A stretch of DNA of 9,554 bases, from NCBI GenBank assembly GCA_001801495.1, contig MGXW01000019.1, forward strand, positions 1 to 9,554, in the 5' to 3' direction. The notes below the pieces were generated by a model that worked only from the letters and a program-made list of their open reading frames with translations, did not search any database and was not told where the DNA came from. The position numbers and the translations under genes are program-made. Positions 1-5,567 of the stretch are shown piece after piece; within the stretch, counting starts at the first letter, position 1; each line of letters starts with the position of its first letter. Source of the DNA: Gammaproteobacteria bacterium RIFCSPHIGHO2_12_FULL_37_34. Lineage in GTDB: Bacteria; Pseudomonadota; Gammaproteobacteria; DSM-16500.

Positions 1-176
1 TAGCAAGCACTATTACATTGTTGGATGTGATGGGTGTGACTCAACAATTAATTTCACAGACTTATGATATTGTTTTTTGGTATAGTATAGCAGCTATTAT
101 TTATTTAGCTTTAAATAGTGTGATTATCACTGTATTTAGAATAGTAAAAACCTCAATTGCACTTCCCAAGGGGTGA
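1..176 (+). CDS. Amino-acid ABC transporter permease, C-terminal fragment (5' end outside window)
   Basis: The frame starting at base 3 is open from the window edge to a TGA at 174-176 and gives 57 residues. It reads ASTITLLDVMG, then a hydrophobic segment YSIAAIIYLALNSVIITVF, then a short basic tail. This pattern (S-L-A-S-x-I-T, a D/E-L-x-G element, a last membrane helix, then Arg/Lys) is how HisM/ArtM/GlnP-type permeases of polar amino-acid importers end. Such proteins sit in the inner membrane and pair with an ATPase and a periplasmic binding protein. Neither partner follows: the next 400 bases hold no intact gene, so any partners must lie upstream. Substrate cannot be judged from this piece. 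The family call is from memory of the pattern and is fairly but not fully secure. Confidence 0.7.
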   Translation, partial: ASTITLLDVMGVTQQLISQTYDIVFWYSIAAIIYLALNSVIITVFRIVKTSIALPKG

Positions 177-184
177 TTCATGCG

Positions 185-268
185 TCAGTTTTTATCCCGA
201 ATCCGTGCGCCCCACAAAAAGGCAGATTGACCTTCTGGTAAGCGCATGTTTAATAAGCGTTTAAACAT
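185..268 (-). pseudogene. 5' remnant of an AAA_14/DUF4143-type ATPase gene
   Basis: Reading the minus strand from an ATG at 268 gives MFKRLLNMRLPEGQSAFLWG followed by ARIRDKN and a TGA at 185-187. The opening is that of the common bacterial AAA_14 + DUF4143 ATPases, which begin with a short basic helix, then LPxGQSxFLWGxRxxGKS, where the Gly-rich part is the Walker A loop. Intact proteins of this kind are about 380-420 residues; here only 27 codons remain. At the Walker A position the residues are G-A-R-I-R-D-K-N, where G-x-x-x-x-G-K-S/T is needed: the second Gly is Asp and the Ser is Asn. After the stop no family similarity remains and the sequence runs into the permease gene. The rest was therefore probably removed by deletion. 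The family call is from memory of the motif. Confidence 0.55.
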
Positions 269-386
269 ATACTTCTATCTTAATTGTTGTATATACTGTT
301 AAGTAGTAATACTTTTTGCTTAATTACTCAACAAATAGTTTGAGCACATCACAATAGATAATCTCTGTATATGACAAAAATTTCGG

Positions 387-505
387 CCGTTCGCCCTGAG
401 CCCTTCGACAAGCTCAGGATGCGCGGGCCGCGAAGCAACTCGAAGGGCATTTTATGGTCTTTGTGGTTCGAGACGCCCACTTCGTGGGCTCCTCACCACG
501 AACGG
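387..505. repeat. GC-rich palindromic intergenic repeat, MITE-like
   Basis: A 119-bp block far richer in G+C than its AT-rich surroundings. Its ends are inverted copies: CCGTTCG at 387-393 and CGAACGG at 499-505, with TGAG/CTCA matching a little further in (14-bp arms, 3 mismatches). Inside are a hairpin CCTGAGC/GCTCAGG (395-401 with 412-418), an inverted pair GCCCTTCGA/TCGAAGGGC (400-408 with 440-448), a tight hairpin GCCCAC-TTC-GTGGGC (475-489), and TTCGTGG/CCACGAA (481-487 with 496-502). Blocks of this wording (CCCTGAGC..TTCGACAAGC, TGGTTCGAGACGC..CTCACCACGAACGG) are familiar from dispersed intergenic repeats. There is no coding capacity for a transposase and no clear target-site duplication. 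It is therefore either a non-autonomous element or a REP-like repeat. An open frame across it (371-586) is not a gene. Confidence 0.7.
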
Positions 506-578
506 TTTGCATATAAAAATTTTTTATCGTGTACAGAGACAGATAATAACAGTTTAATGAACATTCTCTCATTATCGT

Positions 579-1046
579 TTAGCTAATTTTTCTATTTTTT
601 GATGTTTCATTGATAAGAAAGGTTTGTAAATTTTTAATAATATCAATAATAATGTGTTTAAATTTTTTAATATCATTATTTGAAAGAGAAGAGGTTGCAA
701 TTTTATTCATTGTATTGGCATGAACTTCTAATTTTTGACAAGCTTTTTTAGCTTGCTCAGTGAGGTAAAAATTGAAAACACGTCTATCTTTATTATTACG
801 GACTCTTTTCAATAATCCGTCTCTTTCCATACGATCTAAGAATCGAACAACAGTGGGTTGTTTTAAACCAGAACTCTTAGTCAGTTCCATTTGATTTTGT
901 CCATCTTTTTCCCATAAACGAATAAGAAAAATAGTTTGAGCATACGTTACACCTAATTTATCTAGGCCATGATTGGCAATTTGTTCGAATAAACGCGCTG
1001 CTTTTTTGATTAAGATACCCAGATGATTGTCTATTCGAAATGGCAT
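579..1046 (-). CDS. MarR-family transcriptional regulator
   Basis: 155 residues, the usual length for MarR proteins, which are dimeric winged-helix DNA-binding repressors or activators, often relieved by small ligands or oxidation. After an N-terminal dimerisation helix (about 8-30), the DNA-binding core runs from about 34 to 100. Helix LTKSSGLKQ leads into the recognition helix 63-79 (QPTVVRFLDRMERDGLL), and the wing at 80-96 carries the family signature D87-R88-R89 followed by alternating hydrophobics and L-T. C-terminal helices (98-147) complete the dimer interface. C103 is the only cysteine, so thiol sensing is not suggested strongly. The start at 1046 has a modest GAGAG ribosome binding site. 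The gene is transcribed away from the membrane-protein gene at 1184 across a 137-bp intergenic region, an arrangement typical of a MarR protein that controls itself and its neighbour. The ligand is unknown. Confidence 0.93.
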   Translation of the reverse strand: MPFRIDNHLGILIKKAARLFEQIANHGLDKLGVTYAQTIFLIRLWEKDGQNQMELTKSSGLKQPTVVRFLDRMERDGLLKRVRNNKDRRVFNFYLTEQAKKACQKLEVHANTMNKIATSSLSNNDIKKFKHIIIDIIKNLQTFLINETSKNRKIS

Positions 1047-1118
1047 ATTTTTCTCTCAACCGTTAGTGAATTTAAGATTTCTTTAAGTAAGTTTACGCAA
1101 ATAGTGCCAGATTTACAA

Positions 1119-1147
1119 TTGCTTATTTAAATAGCATGCTATATAAT
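1119..1147 (+). promoter_or_regulatory. Candidate sigma-70 promoter of the membrane-protein gene
   Basis: A perfect TATAAT at 1142-1147 is preceded, after exactly 17 bases, by TTGCTT at 1119-1124, which keeps the TTG of the -35 consensus. Transcription would start near 1153, about 30 bases before the ATG at 1184. This also argues against the in-frame ATG at 1136, which lies inside the promoter. Confidence 0.6.
1131..1142. promoter_or_regulatory. Candidate MarR operator: 12-bp perfect palindrome at the -10 box
   Basis: ATAGCATGCTAT is a perfect palindrome whose last base is the first T of the TATAAT box. MarR dimers bind short palindromes, often overlapping the -10 or -35 box of their target. 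The site lies between the divergent MarR gene and its neighbour. A bound protein here would block RNA polymerase at the neighbour's promoter. No second copy near the MarR gene's own start was seen, so autoregulation through this site is uncertain. Binding by this particular protein is inference. Confidence 0.4.
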
Positions 1148-1183
1148 AGCCTATCTTTACTTTATAAAAAGAGGAAAATAAAC

Positions 1184-2395
1184 ATGTCGCGCCCTCAATT
1201 TAAGTTTAATCTAGAACAATTATTACGCTCTATTGGTAAATGGTTTATTACACCTTTTTTTGCGCTTGGTTCTGGTTTAATCACAACCGTTGCAACCAGC
1301 ACATTTCCATTTATTTCCGCATTAGCTTTTCCTTGGCTGATTCCTATTTTGGTAGGCATTTTTATTGCAGAAACCATGGTATCAGTGTATCTATTTAAAG
1401 ATTCAGTACCTGATACTTTAACGGGAATTTTTGTTCATAACATTTTTAAAGATCTCACCCCTATCAAGAAAATTTTATTAGGATTGGGTATTTTTTCTGC
1501 TTTAGCTGGTGGATTGGCACTTGCAGCGCTTACGTTTATGTCTGGTACCGCTGCTTTAGCGGGTGTATTGGCCTTCATATCAGTTGCTGTTCCTCCCGTT
1601 GGAATAGCGGTTCTTTGTTTACTGGCTGCTGTAGGGTTTATTGCTTACTCTAGCCTCTTAATTAAGTGGATTGCTACAGCAATTAAAAATGATATTCATA
1701 AGCAAATTGCTCAGTATTTTAAAGATATCTTCACTCGCGATCCTCATAAACCTTTATTACAGCAAATCTTGGAAAGTGGTTTCAAGCTCTTATTCACAAG
1801 CTCCATTTTATTGTTGACTGTTCTTGGTACAATCGCAACACTTGGGACGATGCAAAAAGGTTTAACTGCATTTCTTTTACTTATTCCTAAAGCAAATTTA
1901 TTCGCAACTCAACTTGCAAGCGGTATTATTTCTTATGGTTTATTAGGCGTTGCTAGATTACCCTGGGCTTTACAAAGTGTTTGTTCGGTTTTTTCAAAAA
2001 TGGGGGAATGGGTTGGCCGCAAACTTTTTTGTGGCGCTTGCTCTATTTTTCGTGCGATGGGAATAAATACGCCTACACCAGTTATACCTAAAGTGCACCC
2101 AGAGAAAACTAAATCGGTAATGAGTACAGTTGCAAAAGTAGCGGCTGTACTTATTCATGGTTTTAGTTTTGGTGCGATTGCCAAATCAGGTGGGGGGGCT
2201 GTGCTTAGTAATGTTATTACAAAATTGAATGTTCCGTTGTCAGCAGCCGCTGCTGGCAATGCAGGGCAAGCAGCCTCTGTTATTTCTGGTGGGGGGATGG
2301 CAATGGGTATTAGTGCTTTTGCTTTATTTCAGCCCAAAAAGAAAGATCTAAAACCATCATCTGCTCCACAAATTAAATTGTCGAAACTTAATTGA
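1184..2395 (+). CDS. Unrecognised multi-spanning membrane protein, Gly/Ala-rich C-terminus
   Basis: 403 residues starting MSRPQFKF; I do not recognise a family. The ATG at 1184 is chosen because AGAGGA at 1170-1175 lies at good spacing and the promoter sits just upstream; the in-frame ATG at 1136 has neither. There is no cleavable signal peptide. Hydrophobic segments lie at roughly 21-45, 48-70, 96-120, 122-163 (long enough for two helices, with a V-P-P-V-G kink near 136-140), 200-222, 226-255, 315-335 and 365-383, separated by basic loops (KNDIHKQ, TRDPHKP). Residues 290-312 form a Pro/Lys-rich hydrophilic linker (NTPTPVIPKVHPEKTK). The C-terminal part is Gly/Ala-rich, with two GGG runs (336-338 and 369-371), and ends in a polar Lys/Ser tail. 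No transporter, channel or enzyme motif is visible. The gene is divergent from the MarR regulator and probably under its control; efflux, envelope or host-membrane roles are all open. Confidence 0.85.
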   Translation: MSRPQFKFNLEQLLRSIGKWFITPFFALGSGLITTVATSTFPFISALAFPWLIPILVGIFIAETMVSVYLFKDSVPDTLTGIFVHNIFKDLTPIKKILLGLGIFSALAGGLALAALTFMSGTAALAGVLAFISVAVPPVGIAVLCLLAAVGFIAYSSLLIKWIATAIKNDIHKQIAQYFKDIFTRDPHKPLLQQILESGFKLLFTSSILLLTVLGTIATLGTMQKGLTAFLLLIPKANLFATQLASGIISYGLLGVARLPWALQSVCSVFSKMGEWVGRKLFCGACSIFRAMGINTPTPVIPKVHPEKTKSVMSTVAKVAAVLIHGFSFGAIAKSGGGAVLSNVITKLNVPLSAAAAGNAGQAASVISGGGMAMGISAFALFQPKKKDLKPSSAPQIKLSKLN

Positions 2396-2420
2396 TCTTT
2401 TTGAGTAGGTTCACTAGAAT
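2392..2420 (+). promoter_or_regulatory. Candidate sigma-70 promoter of the thiamine operon
   Basis: TTGATC at 2392-2397 (4 of 6 consensus bases) and TAGAAT at 2415-2420 (5 of 6) are separated by exactly 17 bases. Transcription would start near 2427, just before the first stem of the riboswitch, which is where a THI-element leader should begin. The -35 box overlaps the TGA of the preceding gene (2393-2395). An inverted repeat CACTA-GAA-TAGTG (2412-2424) covers the -10 box and could be a protein site, though this may be chance. Confidence 0.65.
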
Positions 2421-2428
2421 AGTGCAAC

Positions 2429-2538
2429 CACTAGGGGTGCTATGTCCTTTTCTAATGCGCTTTTAAAAGACACAGCTGAGAGAGCAAAAGCTTAACCCTT
2501 TGAACCTGATCAGATTGTTTATCTGCGTAGGGAAAGTG
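2429..2538 (+). promoter_or_regulatory. TPP riboswitch aptamer (THI element)
   Basis: All conserved THI-box blocks are present in order: CTAGGGGTGC (2431-2440), CTGAGA (2476-2481), ACCCTTTGAACCTGATC (2494-2510) and CTGCGTAGGGAAAGTG (2523-2538). Stem P1 can form from CACT (2429-2432) with AGTG (2535-2538). P3 can form from GTCCTTTT (2444-2451) with AAAAGAC (2465-2471), leaving one C bulged. P5 can form from CAGAT (2511-2515) with ATCTG (2521-2525). The RNA binds thiamine diphosphate and, in Gram-negative thiC leaders, usually turns translation off when the vitamin is plentiful. It lies directly upstream of thiC, so the whole operon is expected to be repressed by TPP. Confidence 0.97.
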
Positions 2539-2562
2539 AGCCAATCTAATTTTCCTGCATGG

Positions 2563-2599
2563 TTCTTTATCCCTAGAAAAAATTTATTGTTATAAGGAA
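2563..2599 (+). promoter_or_regulatory. Candidate riboswitch expression platform: ribosome-binding-site sequestering helix
   Basis: TTCTTTAT (2563-2570) can pair with ATAAGGAA (2592-2599) over 8 bases with a single G-U. This would bury AAGGA (2594-2598), the thiC ribosome binding site, in a hairpin with a 21-base loop. Competing with it, TAGGGA inside the TPP pocket (2528-2533) is fully complementary to TCCCTA (2570-2575). There is no G+C-rich stem followed by a U run, so control at translation is more likely than termination. The pairing was found by eye and not folded computationally. Confidence 0.5.
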
Positions 2600-2607
2600 T
2601 CGCTTTT

Positions 2608-4296
2608 ATGCAAATTGAACATTGCTTACGACATCCATTCTCTGGTGCCAAAAAAAATTATATTTCTGGTCAAGTACATCCTTTTATTCGCGTACCCATG
2701 CGTCAGATTCATCTTAGCAATCATGAAGTGTTAAATGTCTATGATACATCAGGTCCTTATACAGATCCTGATGTATTGATTGATGCTTCTCATGGATTAA
2801 CAGAATTGCGAGCAAGTTGGGTTGAGCAAAGAAAGGATACTGAAATTTATTCAGGTAGAAGATTGCAACCGCAAGATAATGGCCATCGTGAATTTCATCA
2901 ACCCATACAAGAAGTCAATCATTTAGAACGTATTCCAAAACGTGCTAAAGCAAATTGCAATGTCACTCAGATGCATTATGCAAGACGCGGTATGATTACG
3001 CCTGAAATGGAATTTGCTGCTATTCGTGAAAATCAGGGACGAAAACAACAAGGGCATTATCCCTTGATTACTCCAGAATTTGTACGCAAAGAAATTGCTT
3101 GTGGCCGCGCCATTATTCCAGCAAATATCAATCATCCAGAGCTTGAGCCCATGGTAATCGGGCGAAATTTTTTGGTGAAGGTCAATGCCAATATTGGTAA
3201 TTCACCTGTTACTTCTTCTATTGAAGAGGAAGTCGAAAAATTAATTTGGGCAATCCGCTTAGGAGCGGATACAGTCATGGATCTTTCTACTGGCAAAAAT
3301 ATTCATACTACTCGCGATTATATTATCCGAAATTCACCTGTTCCTATTGGCACAGTTCCTATTTATCAAGCATTGGAGAAAGTGGGGGGTATGGTTCACG
3401 AACTGAGCTGGGAAAGTTTTCGTGATACTTTAATTGAGCAAGCAGAACAAGGCGTAGATTATTTCACTATTCATGCGGGTGTATTGTTACGTTATATTCC
3501 GCTTACTGCCAATCGAGTCACGGGTATTGTTTCTCGCGGCGGATCCATTATGGCTAAATGGTGTTTAACTCATCAGCAAGAAAATTTTTTGTATACGCAT
3601 TTCTCAGAAATTTGCGACATCATGCAGAGTTATGATGTCAGTTTTTCTTTAGGCGATGGTTTGCGTCCTGGTTCTATAGCGGATGCAAATGATGAAGCGC
3701 AATTTGGCGAATTAAAAACACTAGGAGAATTGACACAAATTGCTTGGCAACACGATGTGCAAGTGATGATTGAAGGACCTGGACATGTGCCCATGCATTT
3801 ATTAAAAGAAAATATGGAAAAGCAATTACAGGATTGTGGTGAAGCGCCATTTTATACATTAGGGCCGCTCACAACCGATATTGCACCTGGTTATGATCAT
3901 ATCACTAGCGCAATTGGCGCAGCGATCATGGGTTGGTATGGCGTGGCTTTATTATGTTACGTTACGCCTAAGGAGCATTTAGGGTTGCCTAATAAGGAAG
4001 ATGTTAAACAAGGAATCATTGCTTATAAAATTGCGGCGCATGCGGCTGATTTAGCTAAAGGTCATCCGGCAGCAAAATACCATGATGATGCATTATCTAA
4101 AGCACGTTTTGAATTTCGTTGGGAAGATCAATTTAATTTGTCATTAGATCCAGATACTGCTCGTGCTTTTCATGACGAAACGTTACCACAAGATTCAGCA
4201 AAAGGTGCACATTTTTGTTCAATGTGCGGGCCAAAATTTTGTTCCATGCAAATTACTAATGAGATTCGTGAGTATGCTAAAGAAGTGAATGCATGA
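2608..4296 (+). CDS. thiC: Phosphomethylpyrimidine synthase ThiC
   Basis: A cytosolic radical-SAM enzyme that rearranges aminoimidazole ribotide into 4-amino-5-hydroxymethyl-2-methylpyrimidine phosphate, with formate and CO as by-products; it commits carbon to the pyrimidine half of thiamine. 562 residues start at the ATG served by AAGGA at 2594-2598. The signature cluster ligands C537-x2-C540-x4-C545 (CSMCGPKFC) are intact, as are the metal-site histidines in EGPGHVPM (389-396) and GYDH (428-431). Core blocks such as NFLVKVNANIGNS, DTVMDLSTG, VDYFTIHAG and SRGGSIMAKW are unbroken. Compared with the E. coli protein (about 631 residues, from memory), the N-terminus, a loop near 145-150 and the tail after the Cys cluster are all shorter. 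The first gene of the operon, it lies behind the TPP riboswitch and overlaps thiO by ATGA. Confidence 0.98.
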   Translation: MQIEHCLRHPFSGAKKNYISGQVHPFIRVPMRQIHLSNHEVLNVYDTSGPYTDPDVLIDASHGLTELRASWVEQRKDTEIYSGRRLQPQDNGHREFHQPIQEVNHLERIPKRAKANCNVTQMHYARRGMITPEMEFAAIRENQGRKQQGHYPLITPEFVRKEIACGRAIIPANINHPELEPMVIGRNFLVKVNANIGNSPVTSSIEEEVEKLIWAIRLGADTVMDLSTGKNIHTTRDYIIRNSPVPIGTVPIYQALEKVGGMVHELSWESFRDTLIEQAEQGVDYFTIHAGVLLRYIPLTANRVTGIVSRGGSIMAKWCLTHQQENFLYTHFSEICDIMQSYDVSFSLGDGLRPGSIADANDEAQFGELKTLGELTQIAWQHDVQVMIEGPGHVPMHLLKENMEKQLQDCGEAPFYTLGPLTTDIAPGYDHITSAIGAAIMGWYGVALLCYVTPKEHLGLPNKEDVKQGIIAYKIAAHAADLAKGHPAAKYHDDALSKARFEFRWEDQFNLSLDPDTARAFHDETLPQDSAKGAHFCSMCGPKFCSMQITNEIREYAKEVNA

Positions 4297-5363
4297 AGGC
4301 TGCAATAGTAGGTGCCGGTGTGATAGGGCGCCTGCTTGCATTGTTGCTAGTCAATAATGGTCATGAAATTAGTATTTTTGACCAAGATGGTGATGATGGA
4401 ATAAAAAGCTGTAGTATGGCAGCAGCTGGATTATTAACACCTGTTACCGAATTAGATAAATCAGACATCCTTATTTATGAGCTTGGTATGCTGGCAATTG
4501 CGCAACATTGGCCAACCATATTGAATGTATTGCAGAGTCCTATTTATTTTCAACAGATGGGTTCTCTTGCTGTTACTCACCCAAAAGATCATGCGGAAAT
4601 GGATCATTTTATATCATTCATTAGTGAAAAATTAAAAAATAATCCTATGGCATTTAAAAAACTGGATCAATCGATGATGTTACAACTCGAGCCTGGTTTA
4701 AGTAAATTTACGTATGCTTACTACTTTCCAAAGGAAGGCCAAATTGATAATCAAGCTGTTTTAACCGAGTTAAAGCAATGGTTGCATGCAAAACATGTTA
4801 TGTGGTATTCGCATACATTTGTTGAACATGTTCAAGCTTTCGAAGTTCATTATCATCAATCATGCATGAAATTTGATATGGTTTTTGATTGTCGTGGTAT
4901 AGGTGCAAAATCTATTTTTCATGATTTACAAGGTGTGCGCGGTGAATTAATTTGGTTATATGCACCTCACGTGAAGATTGCTCATCCTGTTCGTTTTTTA
5001 CATCCGCGCTATAGTTTATATGTGGTCCCTCGACCAAACCATATTTATTTAATCGGTGCAAGTGAAATTTTATCTGAAGATCAATGTGCTATTTCTGTCC
5101 GCACCACATTAGAATTATTAACTGCTGCTTATTATCTTCATCCGGGTTTTGCAGAAGCCACCATTTTAAAAACTGTTACACATTGTCGTCCAACATTATC
5201 ACATTATTTACCAAAAATTAAATATGCTGATGGATTTATCGCAGTGAACGGTCTTTATCGACACGGATTTTTAATTGCGCCGACACTCGTTATTGAGATT
5301 ATGCGGTGGTTAACAAAAGGGATATCTTCATTACAATATGCGCAATTATGGGAGCAATTATGA
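4293..5363 (+). CDS. thiO: FAD-dependent glycine oxidase ThiO
   Basis: Oxidises glycine to dehydroglycine (iminoacetate), which ThiG uses to build the thiazole ring; it replaces the ThiH route and needs oxygen. 356 residues. The N-terminal Rossmann motif is G7-A-G9-V-I-G12, with the acidic residue ending beta-2 at D30 (SIFD). SMAAAGLLTP at 41-50 is the FAD-contact segment of the DadA/ThiO family. Near the C-terminus are HCRPTLSHYLP (297-307), whose R299 corresponds to the substrate-carboxylate Arg of this family, and GLYRHGFLIAP (320-330), which closes over the flavin. The start overlaps the thiC stop as ATGA (4293-4296), with a weak AGAAG site before it, so translation is probably coupled to thiC. 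ThiO rather than ThiH suits an organism living with oxygen. Confidence 0.95.
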   Translation: MKAAIVGAGVIGRLLALLLVNNGHEISIFDQDGDDGIKSCSMAAAGLLTPVTELDKSDILIYELGMLAIAQHWPTILNVLQSPIYFQQMGSLAVTHPKDHAEMDHFISFISEKLKNNPMAFKKLDQSMMLQLEPGLSKFTYAYYFPKEGQIDNQAVLTELKQWLHAKHVMWYSHTFVEHVQAFEVHYHQSCMKFDMVFDCRGIGAKSIFHDLQGVRGELIWLYAPHVKIAHPVRFLHPRYSLYVVPRPNHIYLIGASEILSEDQCAISVRTTLELLTAAYYLHPGFAEATILKTVTHCRPTLSHYLPKIKYADGFIAVNGLYRHGFLIAPTLVIEIMRWLTKGISSLQYAQLWEQL

Positions 5364-5563
5364 TTCGTATTACGCTAAATAATGAAATAATGGAATTGGA
5401 TGATGACCACTCACTACTTGCTGTGTTAACAAAACGTGGATTCGATCAAGCCTATTATGCTGCGGCAGTTAACCGTCATTTTATTCCACGTTCTTTACAT
5501 GGAGAGACTCTATTAAAAGAAGGTGATGTCATTGAAATTATTTCACCGATGCAAGGAGGATAG
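5360..5563 (+). CDS. thiS: Sulfur carrier protein ThiS
   Basis: A small ubiquitin-like protein whose C-terminal Gly is adenylated, turned into a thiocarboxylate, and donates sulfur to ThiG. The 67-residue length is right for the family. It begins MIRITLNNEIMELDDDHSLL (first beta-hairpin and helix), ends GDVIEIISPMQGG and carries the invariant Gly-Gly tail at 66-67. The ATG at 5360 is chosen over an in-frame ATG at 5306. The former gives the normal N-terminus, has GGGAG at 5350-5354, and overlaps the thiO stop as ATGA (5360-5363). The two Gly codons plus the preceding Gln codon spell the ribosome binding site of thiG. The partner that adenylates it (ThiF/MoeB type) is not in this operon. Confidence 0.95.
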   Translation: MIRITLNNEIMELDDDHSLLAVLTKRGFDQAYYAAAVNRHFIPRSLHGETLLKEGDVIEIISPMQGG

Positions 5564-5567
5564 GTCC

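Larger units (their letters stand above)
177..578. other. Gene-poor stretch between the permease end and the MarR gene
   Basis: About 400 bases without an intact gene. They hold the ATPase remnant at 185-268 and the GC-rich palindromic repeat at 387-505. Between them (269-386) the DNA is AT-rich with no convincing terminator or RNA. It would have been the promoter region of the lost ATPase gene. From 506 to 578, downstream of the MarR stop, I see only AT-rich sequence with weak 6-bp inverted repeats and no clear terminator. The region looks like a small scar where sequence has been lost and a repeat inserted. Confidence 0.6.

Noticed and set aside
180..230. 16-codon plus-strand peptide directly after the permease stop
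   Set aside because: No ribosome binding site of its own, and the sequence is better explained as the reverse of the ATPase remnant.
305..328. AGTAAT/ATTACT inverted repeat as a terminator for the permease gene
   Set aside because: Only six A/T-rich pairs around a 12-base loop, with no G+C stem or T run at the right place; also separated from the permease by the remnant.
542..576. GATAAT/ATTATC inverted repeat downstream of the MarR gene as a terminator
   Set aside because: Six weak pairs with a 23-base loop and no T run; could easily be chance in AT-rich DNA.
371..586. Plus-strand open frame of 71 codons
   Set aside because: It runs through the GC-rich palindromic repeat; its residues are those of the repeat arms, there is no ribosome binding site, and it ends inside the MarR gene.
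1136..1183. Earlier in-frame start of the membrane-protein gene
   Set aside because: The ATG lies inside the palindrome next to the -10 box and upstream of the expected transcription start; the ATG at 1184 has AGAGGA at good spacing.
2463..2651. Minus-strand open frame of 62 codons
   Set aside because: It is antisense to the TPP riboswitch and the start of thiC; the conserved RNA blocks explain the sequence.
5306..5359. Longer N-terminus for ThiS
   Set aside because: It would overlap thiO by 58 bases and add residues foreign to the family; the ATG at 5360 gives the normal 67-residue protein.
5523..5567. Longer N-terminus for ThiG
   Set aside because: It lies inside thiS and lacks a ribosome binding site, whereas the ATG at 5568 follows a perfect AAGGAGG.
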